Origin: Bog-473 sp963744935
GTDB taxonomy: Bacteria > Actinomycetota > Acidimicrobiia > Acidimicrobiales > RAAP-2
Length of the DNA stretch: 64,000 bases
Direction: 5' to 3'
Assembly (NCBI GenBank): GCA_963744935.1
Contig: CAVUVM010000007.1
Span: forward strand, 62,001 to 126,000
Shown here piece by piece: positions 19,883 to 28,091 of this stretch (positions are counted from its first letter, which is position 1; each line of letters opens with the position of its first letter). The translations under genes were made by a program, and so were the position numbers. The notes below the pieces were generated by a model, which saw only the letters and a list, made by a program, of their open reading frames with translations, had not been told where the DNA came from and ran no database searches.

Positions 19883-20049
19883 TGCCTCTTCCTCCTTGGA
19901 AAGGGAAGAAGGATCGCGAGGACGAACACAACGATCATGGCGATGATGACGACGAAATTCGCCACGGACATCTGAATGAAGCCCCAGTGGATGTAGTGGC
20001 CCGTCCCGTTGAGGTTGATCAGAGCAGCGACCAGCACTGAATACAGCAT
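19879..20049 (-). CDS. 56-residue single-span membrane protein heading the cytochrome b operon
   Basis: Minus-strand ATG at 20049 to TGA at 19879-19881, 56 residues. It begins MLYSVLVAALINLNGTGHYI, then HWGFIQMSVANFVVIIAMIV, then a hydrophobic stretch and the basic end PFPRRKRQ. One long hydrophobic helix is predicted (residues about 28-48) with a positively charged cytoplasmic tail. Its stop codon overlaps the GTG start of the cytochrome b gene (GTGA), and AAGGAGGAAG within its last codons serves as that gene's ribosome site. These facts make it a real, co-translated gene. It may be a small accessory subunit of the complex, like the small single-helix proteins of b6f complexes. I do not recognise its sequence family. 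Confidence 0.72.
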   Translation of the reverse strand: MLYSVLVAALINLNGTGHYIHWGFIQMSVANFVVIIAMIVVFVLAILLPFPRRKRQ

Positions 20050-20084
20050 CGCCGTGAGGTTACGTCACGGAAGGCGGCCGACCA

Positions 20085-20118
20085 GGGACCTATGTCATCC
20101 GAGCGGGACCTAGGTCCC
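20085..20118 (-). promoter_or_regulatory. Two DosR/DevR-like boxes upstream of the cytochrome b operon
   Basis: GGGACCTAGGTCCC at 20105-20118 is a perfect 14-bp palindrome fitting the DosR-type core GGGACnnnnGTCCC. GGGACCTATGTCAT at 20085-20098 is a second, weaker copy. The copies start 20 bp apart (two helical turns) and lie 36-69 bp ahead of the operon's first start codon. Multiple, regularly spaced sites are the usual layout for this response regulator. Hypoxia or NO control of the operon is inference. Confidence 0.55.
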
Positions 20119-20127
20119 GACTCCTGG

Positions 20128-20910
20128 TCAGAGCCTCGTGGCTCGCCAGCAATACGAGCGCATCGGCACGTCGATCACGTCCTGGCCCAGGAAGTCCTCC
20201 TGCGAGTCGAGGTAGCGCGTCATGGCGTCGAGATGCCGTTGGCGGCTGGCCTCGTCCATGTTGATCACGACGCTGTAAGTCGCGGCCAGCGCGACGAGAT
20301 CTGTTCTCGTCATAGGCCTGGTCCACCGGAAGAGCATGGTTTCGGGCTCACCGAACGGGCTCTCGCCAACGATCTCGACGTTCACCAGATGGCGCCTGCG
20401 CCTGCGCGCATCTTCGTCTGTCTTGTCCTCTGGGCTGAAGACGACGCCGCCAGCCCACAGCGAGCGCATCCAGTCGACGGACCGATCGGGACCGCTCCAC
20501 ACAAGCGACAGCCGGCCTCCCGGTCGGAGCACCCTGGCCACCTCGGGCACGGCGCGTGCTTCGTCGACCCAGTGCCATGCGGACTGGGCGATCACGACGT
20601 CACGAGATGCCGCTTCGGCCGGGATCTGCTCAGCCGTGCCGGCTACGACCTCGGCGCCAGTGTTACGGCTCGCGAGAACGGCCCGCATGCGGTCGTCGGG
20701 CTCCACGGCGGTGACGTGAGGGATCCTGGCCGTCAAAAATTCGGTGAGGAGGCCCGTGCCCGCACCGATCTCGAGCGCATCGGCCGCTCCGGCGGGGATG
20801 AGCCAGTCGAGGGCCTCGCCGGACGGGCCTGAGCGTAGGCGGTCGTATTCCGCTGCGACCTTGCCGAATGACTGGCTCAGGACGGCCGTTGTCTCGTCTT
20901 GGCGCACCAA
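20128..20910 (-). CDS. Class I SAM-dependent methyltransferase
   Basis: 260 residues, start TTG 20910 (GTG at 20907 possible). Methyltransferase_11-type fold: motif I LEIGAGTGLLTEFL, the acidic end of strand beta2 in TAVEPDDRMRAVL, motif II region AEQIPAEAASRDVVIAQSAWHW, and post-motif VLRPGGRLSLVW. The N-terminal SFGKVAAEYDRLR is the typical AEY/YDxxR opening of this group (UbiE/Coq5/BioC-like). Substrate unknown. It is transcribed toward the cytochrome b operon but separated from it by the DosR-like boxes, so probably not part of it. It is the last gene before the tRNA-Gly where the accessory region begins. Confidence 0.85.
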   Translation of the reverse strand: MVRQDETTAVLSQSFGKVAAEYDRLRSGPSGEALDWLIPAGAADALEIGAGTGLLTEFLTARIPHVTAVEPDDRMRAVLASRNTGAEVVAGTAEQIPAEAASRDVVIAQSAWHWVDEARAVPEVARVLRPGGRLSLVWSGPDRSVDWMRSLWAGGVVFSPEDKTDEDARRRRRHLVNVEIVGESPFGEPETMLFRWTRPMTRTDLVALAATYSVVINMDEASRQRHLDAMTRYLDSQEDFLGQDVIDVPMRSYCWRATRL

Positions 20911-21037
20911 TCGGGCAATCTAGCGACGGGTCGGCTTGGTGGTGCTGGCAGGGGAGTTGGGAGACGATCGCCCACCTCAGCTGGGGCGCTCGCCCATCAG
21001 TGGCAGGGGTGGTCGCGCGATAAAGTGGTGACTCAAC

Positions 21038-21112
21038 GCGGAAGTGGCGCAGCGGTAGCGCATCACCTTGCCAAGGTGAGGGTCGCGGGTTCGAATCCCG
21101 TCTTCCGCTCCA
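21038..21112 (+). tRNA. glyT: tRNA-Gly(GCC), intact, CCA encoded
   Basis: Acceptor stem GCGGAAG (21038-21044) pairs with CTTCCGC (21102-21108); discriminator U at 21109; CCA 21110-21112. D-arm GGCGCAGCGGTAGCGC. Anticodon arm CACCT-TGCCA-AGGTG gives anticodon GCC. T-arm GCGGGTTCGAATCCCGT. This is the only complete copy in the window. Its 3' half (from the anticodon arm) is repeated at 38514, 44212 and 59381, which makes it the probable original insertion target of the accessory DNA to its right. Confidence 0.96.
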
Positions 21113-21125
21113 TCGTAGCAGGTCA

Positions 21126-21146
21126 GGAGGGGTTTTTCAACCCTCC
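21126..21146 (+). terminator. Hairpin after tRNA-Gly
   Basis: GGAGGG (21126-21131) pairs with CCCTCC (21141-21146) across a T-rich loop, 14 bp beyond the CCA. There is no U-tract after the stem, so terminator function is uncertain. Confidence 0.35.
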
Positions 21147-21312
21147 AGGTGCCGTAGGACCGTCCTGTGGGCGAACTCGAGTGCGCCATTTCACTTCTTG
21201 AAGTTCACGCGTCCCGTCGCCGCGCCCGGCCCGGCGCCGGAAGGGCTACGGCATCGAAGCCGCTGTGGTGCAACTGTCACGCACGCACGCGTGCGGGTGA
21301 TTGCATGGAGCG

Positions 21313-22000
21313 ATGGCACAGCGCGCCTGGATGAGCTGGAGCAGCGGTAAGGACAGCACATTCGCCCTTCACGAGGTGCGAAACGATCCCGAGATCACAG
21401 TCGTTGGTCTGCTGGTCACGCTCAACGCCGACGCGGATCGTGTCGCCATGCACGCGGTGAGACGATCGCTGCTCCAGGCTCAGGCGGACCGCTTGTGTTT
21501 GCCTCTGCATGTAGTTGAGATCCCCTCACCATGTCCCAACACCGTGTACGAAACTCGGATGGCCGCGGCAATGCGCAGCGCTGTTCGAGATGGGGTGACA
21601 GCCGTGGTGTTCGGTGATCTGTTCCTTGAAGATGTTAAGCAGTACAGGGAGCAGGCCCTGGATGGAACTGGCATTCGACCTCTTTTCCCCTTGTGGTCCC
21701 GGCCGACTCGAGAATTAGCGTCGCGAGATGATTGGTGAGGGAGTGCGCGCCGTGCTGACGTGCGTCGACCCATCCCAGCTAAACCCGTCGTTCGTAGGTC
21801 GAGCATTTGACGGCCACTTTCTGGACGAGTTGCCAGACACGGTCGATCCGTGCGGAGAACGCGGCGAGTTTCACACATTCGTATGGTATGGACCCGGCTT
21901 CAGTTCTCCGATCCCGATACGAACCGGGGACATCGTCACACACGGTGGATTTACCTTCTGCGATGTCGTTTCCACCGAGAGGTCGAGCGCGGACGAGTAA
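21313..22000 (+). pseudogene. Dph6-like PP-loop ATP pyrophosphatase, broken by a frameshift
   Basis: From ATG 21313 the sequence reads MAQRAWMSWSSGKDSTFALHE, with the PP-loop SSGKDS, then FGDLFLEDVKQYREQAL and GIRPLFPLWSRPTRELASR. This frame then ends at TGA 21736-21738. The next part of the protein continues one base over from about 21728: MIGEGVRAVLTCVDPSQLNP, AFDGHFLDELP, DPCGERGEFHTFVWYGPGF. One extra G in CGCGAGATGATT explains it. The rejoined protein is about 228 residues, the normal size of the diphthine-ammonia-ligase-related ATP-binding family. Probably inactive; it is the first gene of module 1, where several genes are decayed. A base-calling error is the alternative. Confidence 0.72.
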
Positions 22001-22012
22001 CTCCGTCGCTGA

Positions 22013-22197
22013 AACCGCCTGTGTGACTCGGGCCCACATCTCGTTGAACGAGACTGCAGCGTCGTCGTCCGTCACGAGGAACTGCCCGATGCCCGGGTCT
22101 GGCGTCAATGCGATGATCTGAATCCGGAGCCAAAGTACTTCCACCGCGTAGTCTGGAACGAAGATTTGGTCTCGATCCCCGGAAGAAGGACTACCCA
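22013..22197 (+). other. Unassigned reading-frame remnant ahead of the SDR pseudogene
   Basis: Between the PP-loop gene and the SDR a plus frame is open from 22013 with protein-like composition (CDSGPHLVERDCSVVVRHEE, WRQCDDLNPEPKYFHRVVWN) but has no start codon or recognisable domain. It may be the tail of a decayed gene. The minus strand is also open here (to 22642), but its upstream half is only the antisense of the SDR. Confidence 0.2.
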
Positions 22198-23129
22198 TGA
22201 TCGACTTCAGCGGCCAAGTGGTGATCGTGACCGGAGCCGGTCGCGGTTTAGGCCGCTGTATGCCTTGGATTTGGCACGACGGGGGGCTTCGGTCGTGGTC
22301 AATGACGTCGGCGTCACGATGCGCGGAGAGAATGGTGACTGGCGGGTCGCCGACCGGGTTGTGACGGAGATCATCGACAAGGGAGGGATTGCGGTCGCTT
22401 CGCACGACTCTGTCGAAAGCGCCGACGGCGCGGCAGCCATCGTGGACAGGGCGACGGAGGAGTTCGGACGGCTTGACGCGGTGATAAGCAATGCCGGGAT
22501 CTTCGACACCCTTCCCTTCGACGAGCTGCCAGCTGACAACTGGAGTCGGATGCTCAACGTCCATCTCGACGGCAGTTTCTATTTGAGTCAGCCGTCCTAC
22601 AGGATCATGAAGGCCCCAAGGGGGAGGGCGGTTCGTTTTCATCGCCTCTTCGGCCGGGCTGTTCGGACAACCAAACTCGGCGCATTACGCCGCGGCCAAA
22701 GCGGGCATTGTCGGCCTCGCGAACGTCATCGCCATCGACGGCGCTCCCCACGGCATCCTGGCGAACACGGTCCTGCCCTTCGGCTACTCCCGCATGGTGT
22801 CTGAAACCGTGGGCGACCGAGACGGGTTCGGTGCCGACGTACCGTTTCTTCGAGCGATTGAGCCTGAACTGGTCGTGCCGATGGTCGTCTACTTGGCCAG
22901 CCGCGCTTGCAGCTTCACTCATCAGAGTTATTCGGCGTATGCTGGTCTATTCGCCCGAGTCTTCGTCGGCCTAGGCGAGGGTTGGGCGGCGTCTCCCGAC
23001 GCACCCCCTACGGCAGAGACGATCGAGGCCCATCTGGCCGAGATCGCGGTCATCGAGCCGTTCATCGTTCCCGACTCGATCTTCGATGAAGTGACGCAGG
23101 TCTGCTCTCGGCTTGGGATTCCTTTGTAG
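22198..23129 (+). pseudogene. SDR-family oxidoreductase with two frameshifts
   Basis: ATG 22198 begins MIDFSGQVVIVTGAGRGLGR, with the NAD(P) TGxxxGxG motif. At about 22257 a base is missing, and the sequence continues in another frame: LYALDLARRGASVVVNDVG, SNAGIFDTLPFDELP, NVHLDGSFYLSQ. At about 22615, in the run GGGGGAGGGCGG, it shifts again to GGRFVFIASSAGLFG, with catalytic SAHYAAAKAGIVGLA (YxxxK), and then runs to TAG 23129. The repaired protein is about 310 residues, a classical-to-extended SDR like those of 3-oxoacyl-ACP reductase or steroid dehydrogenase type. Two independent frame breaks make a single sequencing slip unlikely. No single frame spans the gene. Confidence 0.75.
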
Positions 23130-23311
23130 CGCCGAAGGAAGCCCTGATTCTCGGACGGCTCGATAACTTTCCTTTTGGTGACGCTTCATATGAGAGTGAG
23201 GCGTGGGTTTCTTCAGATTGTCAGGCCTCGTACTCGGGCAGTCGTCGCGTCGGGTGCGTCTATGGACGAGTATTCCTGCCGACCTTGGTCGACACCCGGC
23301 GCATTGGCTGC

Positions 23312-23977
23312 TCAGCCGTTCCGATGCAGGAAGCCGTGGAGGATCGCCTGCGTGAGTTCTTCGATGATCGCCTCTCGTGACGGCTGCTTGGTTCCGAAGT
23401 AGGTAGAACGTAGCGAAGCCATGCCGGCGATCATCGCCACCGTCGAGTAGGCCGCCAGGTCCGGATGGCTCGACTGCATCCCCCGAAGGGCCATGCCTTC
23501 GGTGCTGATCCGGCCGAGAACGCCCAGCGCCCGGCGGATGTCATCGATGCCGGCGTCTGCCATCTCCTCCTCGCTCAGAGTCTCCGAAGCCAACAGCGTC
23601 AGGACGAGGCCCTGATGTTCAACGAACACGTCGTAGAGATGTCCGACGAATTGCCTGGCCAACTCGTCTTCGTTCGTCTCCTCGGGAACGACGGCCTGCC
23701 ACGTCCGGCCGAAGTCGTCGACGAAGCTGGTGAAGGGAGCGACCATGGTCTCGCGGAACAGGGCTGCCTTCGAGCCGAAGTGACGGAAGAGTAGGGGCTC
23801 GGTGACGCCAGCCGCCTCAGCGATCTCGCGGGTGGTGGTGCTGCGGTAGTCCTGGCGGGCGAAGAGGTCGCGAGCGGCGTCGAGAAGGAGCCGCCTGGGC
23901 TCGCCTCGAGGCCGACGCGTCGCCCGGGCCGCTGTCCCTGCTGCCGCGTGCTTGTTGGTCGAAGGTCGCTGGACCAT
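23312..23977 (-). CDS. TetR/AcrR-family transcriptional regulator
   Basis: 221 residues from ATG at 23977. The N-terminal HTH lies at residues about 28-75: LLLDAARDLFARQDYRSTTT, EIAEAAGVTEPLLFRHFGSK. The ligand domain follows (FVGHLYDVFVEHQGLVLTLL, MIAGMASLRSTYFG). The intergenic region between it and the membrane-protein genes at 24076 carries an 18-bp inverted repeat (24023-24040), the likely operator for autoregulation and control of the divergent genes. Effector unknown. It is the first intact gene of module 1 after two pseudogenes. Confidence 0.9.
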   Translation of the reverse strand: MVQRPSTNKHAAAGTAARATRRPRGEPRRLLLDAARDLFARQDYRSTTTREIAEAAGVTEPLLFRHFGSKAALFRETMVAPFTSFVDDFGRTWQAVVPEETNEDELARQFVGHLYDVFVEHQGLVLTLLASETLSEEEMADAGIDDIRRALGVLGRISTEGMALRGMQSSHPDLAAYSTVAMIAGMASLRSTYFGTKQPSREAIIEELTQAILHGFLHRNG

Positions 23978-24022
23978 GGTTGCTCACTCCTCCAGCCGAC
24001 GCTCAGCGGCCGATCGGGATTA

Positions 24023-24040
24023 AGATAGTGTGCGCTATCT
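24023..24040. promoter_or_regulatory. Inverted-repeat operator of the divergent TetR
   Basis: AGATAGTGTGCGCTATCT: arms AGATAG and CTATCT are exact inverted repeats, and the inner bases are nearly symmetric. It lies 46 bp from the TetR start (23977, minus) and 36 bp from the small membrane-protein start (24076, plus), the usual place for a TetR operator. Just downstream, CGATCTGAGGTTCGC (24045-24059) resembles the promoter-proximal element found at 30644, 36158 and 37056. Confidence 0.6.
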
Positions 24041-24075
24041 AAGCGATCTGAGGTTCGCTTCGAAGGGGTGGGGAC

Positions 24076-24192
24076 ATGGGCGCCGTCATCATGTTGGGCA
24101 CGCTATTCGGACTGATCGTCCTCATCTTCGGCGTGGTGCTTCGGTACGACCCAGAAGCACGTCGTGCTCCGGGACAGGAGCGTGGCCGGTGA
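24076..24192 (+). CDS. 38-residue single-span membrane protein
   Basis: ATG 24076 to TGA 24192; MGAVIMLGTLFGLIVLIFGV followed by VLRYDPEARRAPGQERGR. One N-terminal transmembrane helix, then a basic tail. GAAGGGGTGGGG precedes the start. Its stop overlaps the GTG start of the next gene (GTGA), so the two are translationally coupled; this and its composition are the evidence that it is real. Possibly a small partner of the AveC-like membrane protein. No family recognised. Confidence 0.6.
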   Translation: MGAVIMLGTLFGLIVLIFGVVLRYDPEARRAPGQERGR

Positions 24193-24998
24193 GCCATGGG
24201 TTGACCCCTTTGCTCACGGCCGCAATCGGTTTCGCCTACGTCGGCGGGTTCGCGTTCGTGGCAATCGGCGTGTATCTCACGTATCGCGGCCGCCGCCTCC
24301 ACCCCCTCCTGCTGGTCTGCATCGCGGCGATTTCGATCTCCTGGATCGAGGCGCCCTACGACTGGGCGGTCTACGCGCAGTTCGCGCCCGCCATTCCTCG
24401 GATGCCGTCGTGGTGGCCCTTGGACATGACATGGGGTGGGCTGCCGGCCTCCGTCCCCGTCGGGTACATCTCCTACTTCGTGACGCCCGCGCTGGTCGGT
24501 GCCGCTCTGGGACGACGGCTGAGCTCGAGGTTCCACTGGCGCAGGCCGATCACCCTCCTCGGTGTCGGGCTGGTCGTCGGCTTCCTCTGGGCTTTCCTCT
24601 TCAACGGGATCCTGGGGGCACGCCTCGGCGTCTTCTACTACGGGCGCGTAATCCCCGGGCTTGCGCTCTGGGAGGGGACCAAACATCAGTACCCGCTCTA
24701 CGACGCGCTCGCTATGAGCGTCATGGTGATGGTCTTCGCCTACATCCTCGGACGGACCGATCCCGAAGGACGCACCGTCATCGAATCGTGGGCTCACACG
24801 AGATCACCGAGCCGTCTTTGGTCAACCGTCTTGTCCATCTTCGGCGTTGTCGTTGTCGCAAACGTCCTCTACGGCGCGGTCTTCACGCCTCATCTCGTGA
24901 CGAAGTTGGAGGGCCAGGTGACTGCCGGACCAACGGCTCCCTTGTTTCCCGGCGTGCCGAACCAACCGCCTCAGGGCGCCACTCACCTGGGTCATTGA
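24189..24998 (+). CDS. Polytopic membrane protein, AveC-like
   Basis: 269 residues from GTG 24189. The frame is open back to 24030, but that stretch is Arg-rich and lies over the small membrane-protein gene in another frame. Six to seven hydrophobic segments, including LLTAAIGFAYVGGFAFVAIG, LLLVCIAAISI, GYISYFVTPALVGAALG and LLGVGLVVGFLWAFLFNGIL. Between them are the conserved-looking EAPYDWAVYAQFAP, RMPSWWPLDMTWGG and FYYGRVIPG. The same pattern (WMDPIMNWAPYAAYNP, PETWPLASLSPTVEP, YIYSQVIPFG) occurs in the protein at 30980, so they are paralogues. I relate them to the family named for AveC, the avermectin spirocyclase; most members have no known reaction. The N-terminus is shorter than in the paralogue. 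Confidence 0.6.
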   Translation: MSHGLTPLLTAAIGFAYVGGFAFVAIGVYLTYRGRRLHPLLLVCIAAISISWIEAPYDWAVYAQFAPAIPRMPSWWPLDMTWGGLPASVPVGYISYFVTPALVGAALGRRLSSRFHWRRPITLLGVGLVVGFLWAFLFNGILGARLGVFYYGRVIPGLALWEGTKHQYPLYDALAMSVMVMVFAYILGRTDPEGRTVIESWAHTRSPSRLWSTVLSIFGVVVVANVLYGAVFTPHLVTKLEGQVTAGPTAPLFPGVPNQPPQGATHLGH

Positions 24999-25201
24999 CC
25001 GATCGATCGAAGGACGCGCATGACTCCGAAAACCCCCGCTCCACCTGTCCCTACGACGTCGATATCGACGATGACCCGCTTCCGAGCTGGCGCCGGTCCG
25101 GTCAGCAGATCCGGGTCGACGCTGGCGCGCTGCTCGGGTGGGCAAGAAGGCCTGCCCTCGTGATAGCCGCATGCCTTCCCGCAAATCGATTGGAGCTCAT
25201 C

Positions 25202-26440
25202 TTGTTGCGATCGCTGAAGAGCGGAATCCTTGCCGCGGCAATCACCACTCTGGCCGCGTCCATGCTTGTCGCTGCCGCGACGCCAGCTTCATCGTCGGGC
25301 AGGCCGCTGAATATCACCTACATCTCCTCGCTCACAGGTCCCGCGGCATCCGAGTACGGCAACTCCGAGCAGGGGTGTGTGGCGCGGGTGGACCTGCAGA
25401 ACGCGGAAGGTGGCGTGAATGGGAGGAAGGTAGTTCTGTCGGTGGTCGATGACCAGACGAACCCCACTTTGACTTCAGAGGCGGTCCGAGCAGCAATCTA
25501 CAAAGGTTCGATCGGGATCGTGGCCAACTCCCCGCTCTTCTTTTTGGCGGCGAAATACGCTCAACAGGCGGGGATTCCGGTCACCGGAAACTCCTCCGAC
25601 GGTCCGGAGTGGGGAGAGCAGCCCTACACCAACATGTTCGATGCGTTCCGAGGAAGCGAAAATCCAGCGAATCCGGTGAACAGCATCTTCGGCAACTTTC
25701 TGAAGTCGCACGGGGGAACGACCATCGGCACGTACGGCTATGGCGTGTCCCCGCTCTCGGCCGATGCAGCGATCGGCGGTGCCGAATCATTCCAGCGGGC
25801 GGGGGGCAAGATTGGCGTCGAGGATGTATCTGTGCCTTTCGGCAGCGTCGCCTTCACCTCCGAGGCGCTCATCGCCAAGGAGAAGGGTGTCAACACAATC
25901 CTTCCGACTATGGACGACGACTCGGACTTCGCTCTCGTTACGGCACTCGAGCAAGCCGGAGTCAAACTCAAGGCGGTTCTGTTGTCTGTCGGCTACGAAC
26001 CGGCCGTCGTCCATTCACCCGCATGGTCGAGCCTCCAGGGTGCATACTTCTTGTCCCTCGCCCGTCCGTTCTCGTTACCGAACACAGGTACTGAACAGAT
26101 GGCCACCGCCCTCACGAAGTACGCACACTTCACCAAGAGCGAGTTCCCCAGTTATGGTCAGGATTTATCGTGGCTCGGATGCGACCTCATGATCCAGGGG
26201 CTCCAAGGAGCCGGACAGGACCCGAGCCGCACGGGTGTCGTCAAGGCGTTACGCAGCATCAAGTCCTACAACGGCAACGGGTTGCTGCCGATTACCATCG
26301 ACTACTCGAGAGTCTTCGGTCACGACCTCCCCCAGTGTGCCTGGGTCCTGCGGGCAGAGAAGTCGGGCTTCGTGCCCGTCTCGTCAAAGCCTTTCTGTGG
26401 TACGGACTACACGGGTACACGTACCCGGACCAGCTCGTAG
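25202..26440 (+). CDS. ABC-type (LivK-like) substrate-binding protein, secreted
   Basis: 412 residues from TTG 25202 (TTG 25205 possible), 6 bp after GGAG; upstream in-frame codons lack signal-peptide character. The signal peptide runs RSLKSGILAAAITTLAASML to ATPASSSG. The Peripla_BP_6 fold is visible: NITYISSLTGPAASEYGN, VDLQNAEGGVNGRKVVLSVV, DDQTNP, GIPVTGNSSDGPEWGEQPYT, MIQGLQGAGQDPSRTGVV. The C-terminus is CAWVLRAEKSGFVPVSSKPF. It is a close paralogue of the proteins at 37115 and 49651. No permease or ATPase gene is present anywhere in the window, so it may feed a transporter elsewhere or act as a sensor or binding protein. An open frame upstream (from about 25020) has no clear identity. 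Confidence 0.85.
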   Translation: MLRSLKSGILAAAITTLAASMLVAAATPASSSGRPLNITYISSLTGPAASEYGNSEQGCVARVDLQNAEGGVNGRKVVLSVVDDQTNPTLTSEAVRAAIYKGSIGIVANSPLFFLAAKYAQQAGIPVTGNSSDGPEWGEQPYTNMFDAFRGSENPANPVNSIFGNFLKSHGGTTIGTYGYGVSPLSADAAIGGAESFQRAGGKIGVEDVSVPFGSVAFTSEALIAKEKGVNTILPTMDDDSDFALVTALEQAGVKLKAVLLSVGYEPAVVHSPAWSSLQGAYFLSLARPFSLPNTGTEQMATALTKYAHFTKSEFPSYGQDLSWLGCDLMIQGLQGAGQDPSRTGVVKALRSIKSYNGNGLLPITIDYSRVFGHDLPQCAWVLRAEKSGFVPVSSKPFCGTDYTGTRTRTSS

Positions 26441-26520
26441 GAACGCCAATCTTTCAACAAACCAGCAGTGACCCAGTACCCAATGTTTGTGGCACAGCCC
26501 ACCCATAAGGAGGAAGCATC

Positions 26521-27633
26521 GTGTCGTACGAGAGCCAAGCGGAGCCGATCAAGCTGGGCTACCTATTCGATTTCCTTCTGCCCGATGGCTACCCCGAGGA
26601 AAAGCGGCTCGATCTGACCCGCCCGTTCGAGCTGGTCTTTCGCCAGGCGCATGAGACTGGAGTCCTTGACCGACCGGTCGAGATCGTCTTTCGGGAGGTG
26701 GAGGGACTTCCGAAGGGGTCAGCCAAAGCGGTCATTGACGCCTATGGGGAACTGGTTGAAGAAGGTTGTCTCGCCGTCTTTGGGCCGGCAATCACGGATA
26801 ACGCGGTACCGACCCGCGAGGCCATCGAGTCTCGGTTCCACGTACCTGCCATCACGATTACTGGCACCGAAGATTGGCTCGGGGAATGGACCTTCTGCCT
26901 TCCCCAGGGCTCTATGACCGATGAGCCCATCTTCTGGGCTCAGCTTCTGGGAAAGGGCGGGCATGCGACGGTTGGCTGTCTGATCGAACAGTCGCTCATT
27001 GGCGAGTCATACGTCCGCAACTTCCGGAAGGCTTGCGCTGCGCACGGTATCCGGATCGTTGGAGAGGAATGGATCGCTCAGACGGCACAGGACGTGTCCG
27101 GCGCGGTACGGAAGCTGCATGAAGCCAAACCCGACGCATTGGTCCACTGTGGCTTCGGCTTCGGCGTCCTTGGCGTCAACTCGGTCCTCGATGCGATCGG
27201 CTGGGACCCGCCTCGATTCATGGGCACCGCCTTCCAGAACGCCTGGATCAATGAGCTGATCTGGAAGTCCATGCTCAACTGGACCGGAGTCGACCAGTAC
27301 GACCCAGCCAACCCCGTCGGCCAACAGTTTCTTGACGAGTTTGAGGCGACGTATGACCGTCGCCCCGAGTACTGCGTGCCGGTCGTCAACCGAGACCTAG
27401 CGACCGTCCTCACACACGCATTCGCGGATGCGCATCCGCTCACGCCGCGGGGAGTAAAAGAAGCCTTAGAGCGAGTGAAGATGGTCCCAGCAGCAAGTGG
27501 GGCTCCCGGGACATACCTGTCATTCGGCAAATGGACCCGTCGCGGATGGATGGGCGCCGGGTATCTAGTGGCTCGGCGCCTCGATCCTGACGGCGTTTCG
27601 GCCCACCTCGTGGATCGCTTTGGGCAGCCGTGA
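26521..27633 (+). CDS. Substrate-binding-protein-like protein without signal peptide
   Basis: 370 residues from GTG 26521 after AAGGAGGAAGC. It begins MSYESQAEPIKLGYLFDFLL, a short polar start with no export signal. The Peripla_BP_6 two-lobe pattern follows: VEGLPKGSAKAVIDAYGELV, EEGCLAVFGPAITDN, HVPAITITGTEDWLGEW, KPDALVHCGFGFGVLGVNSV, PPRFMGTAFQNAW. It is therefore probably cytosolic, perhaps a ligand sensor or an enzyme-associated binding protein. A truncated, frameshifted copy with the same first residues (SYES..EPI) lies at 30693. It sits 80 bp after the secreted paralogue, likely in the same transcript. Ligand unknown. Confidence 0.78.
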   Translation: MSYESQAEPIKLGYLFDFLLPDGYPEEKRLDLTRPFELVFRQAHETGVLDRPVEIVFREVEGLPKGSAKAVIDAYGELVEEGCLAVFGPAITDNAVPTREAIESRFHVPAITITGTEDWLGEWTFCLPQGSMTDEPIFWAQLLGKGGHATVGCLIEQSLIGESYVRNFRKACAAHGIRIVGEEWIAQTAQDVSGAVRKLHEAKPDALVHCGFGFGVLGVNSVLDAIGWDPPRFMGTAFQNAWINELIWKSMLNWTGVDQYDPANPVGQQFLDEFEATYDRRPEYCVPVVNRDLATVLTHAFADAHPLTPRGVKEALERVKMVPAASGAPGTYLSFGKWTRRGWMGAGYLVARRLDPDGVSAHLVDRFGQP

Positions 27634-28091
27634 CGCCGACCACCTTGACTCACCCATGCCCATCAGAGGATTGCCGCAGCAGCTCGACGGCCTAACGCCA
27701 TGTCACCTGCAATTACCTCATTCTTTATGCGGGCTCTACTCAATTACTCCACTTCTTCCAGGGCCTCGACGCTCCAAGCGGCTACACACGTAGATAGGGG
27801 AGCGTTGACCTCTGGTATCCAAGCGGACTGCTCAAACTGCGGGTAGGCAACCAAGGGCGCGACTCGCGGAGTTGCACACGTGGGGCCGGAAACTGACTGG
27901 CATCGTCCAAATGCTTTCAGTTGAAGAGCGCGACCTGGAAGTGGGGCTCTCGACTTCAGGATTGACCCAAATAGTTGTTCCACCCTAGGCTCGCGCCCGG
28001 CATGCGTTGTCGACGGGCCAGCAACACACTGACCCGGTAGAGACCAGTTCGATTCGGGGGAAGAACGTGAGCGGCGGGACGGAAGGACCCG
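27634..28091. other. Gene-free gap with a promoter for the VWA/AAA+ pair
   Basis: 458 bp with no supported gene. An open minus frame (27744-28238) has no start context or domain and overlaps the VWA gene antisense. The only signal seen is the promoter at 27962-27991. Confidence 0.4.
27962..27991 (+). promoter_or_regulatory. Promoter candidate for the norD/norQ-like operon
   Basis: TTGACC at 27962-27967, 18-bp spacer, TAGGCT at 27986-27991. The hexamers resemble those of the shared promoter type at 30613 and 37025, but the downstream GGAACAAAT element is absent. It is 100 bp ahead of the GTG at 28092. Confidence 0.4.

Noticed and set aside
21779..22642. 287-residue minus-strand frame opposite the PP-loop and SDR pseudogenes
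   Set aside because: Most of it is the antisense of recognisable plus-strand protein sequence. Only a short middle part is unexplained and it has no domain.
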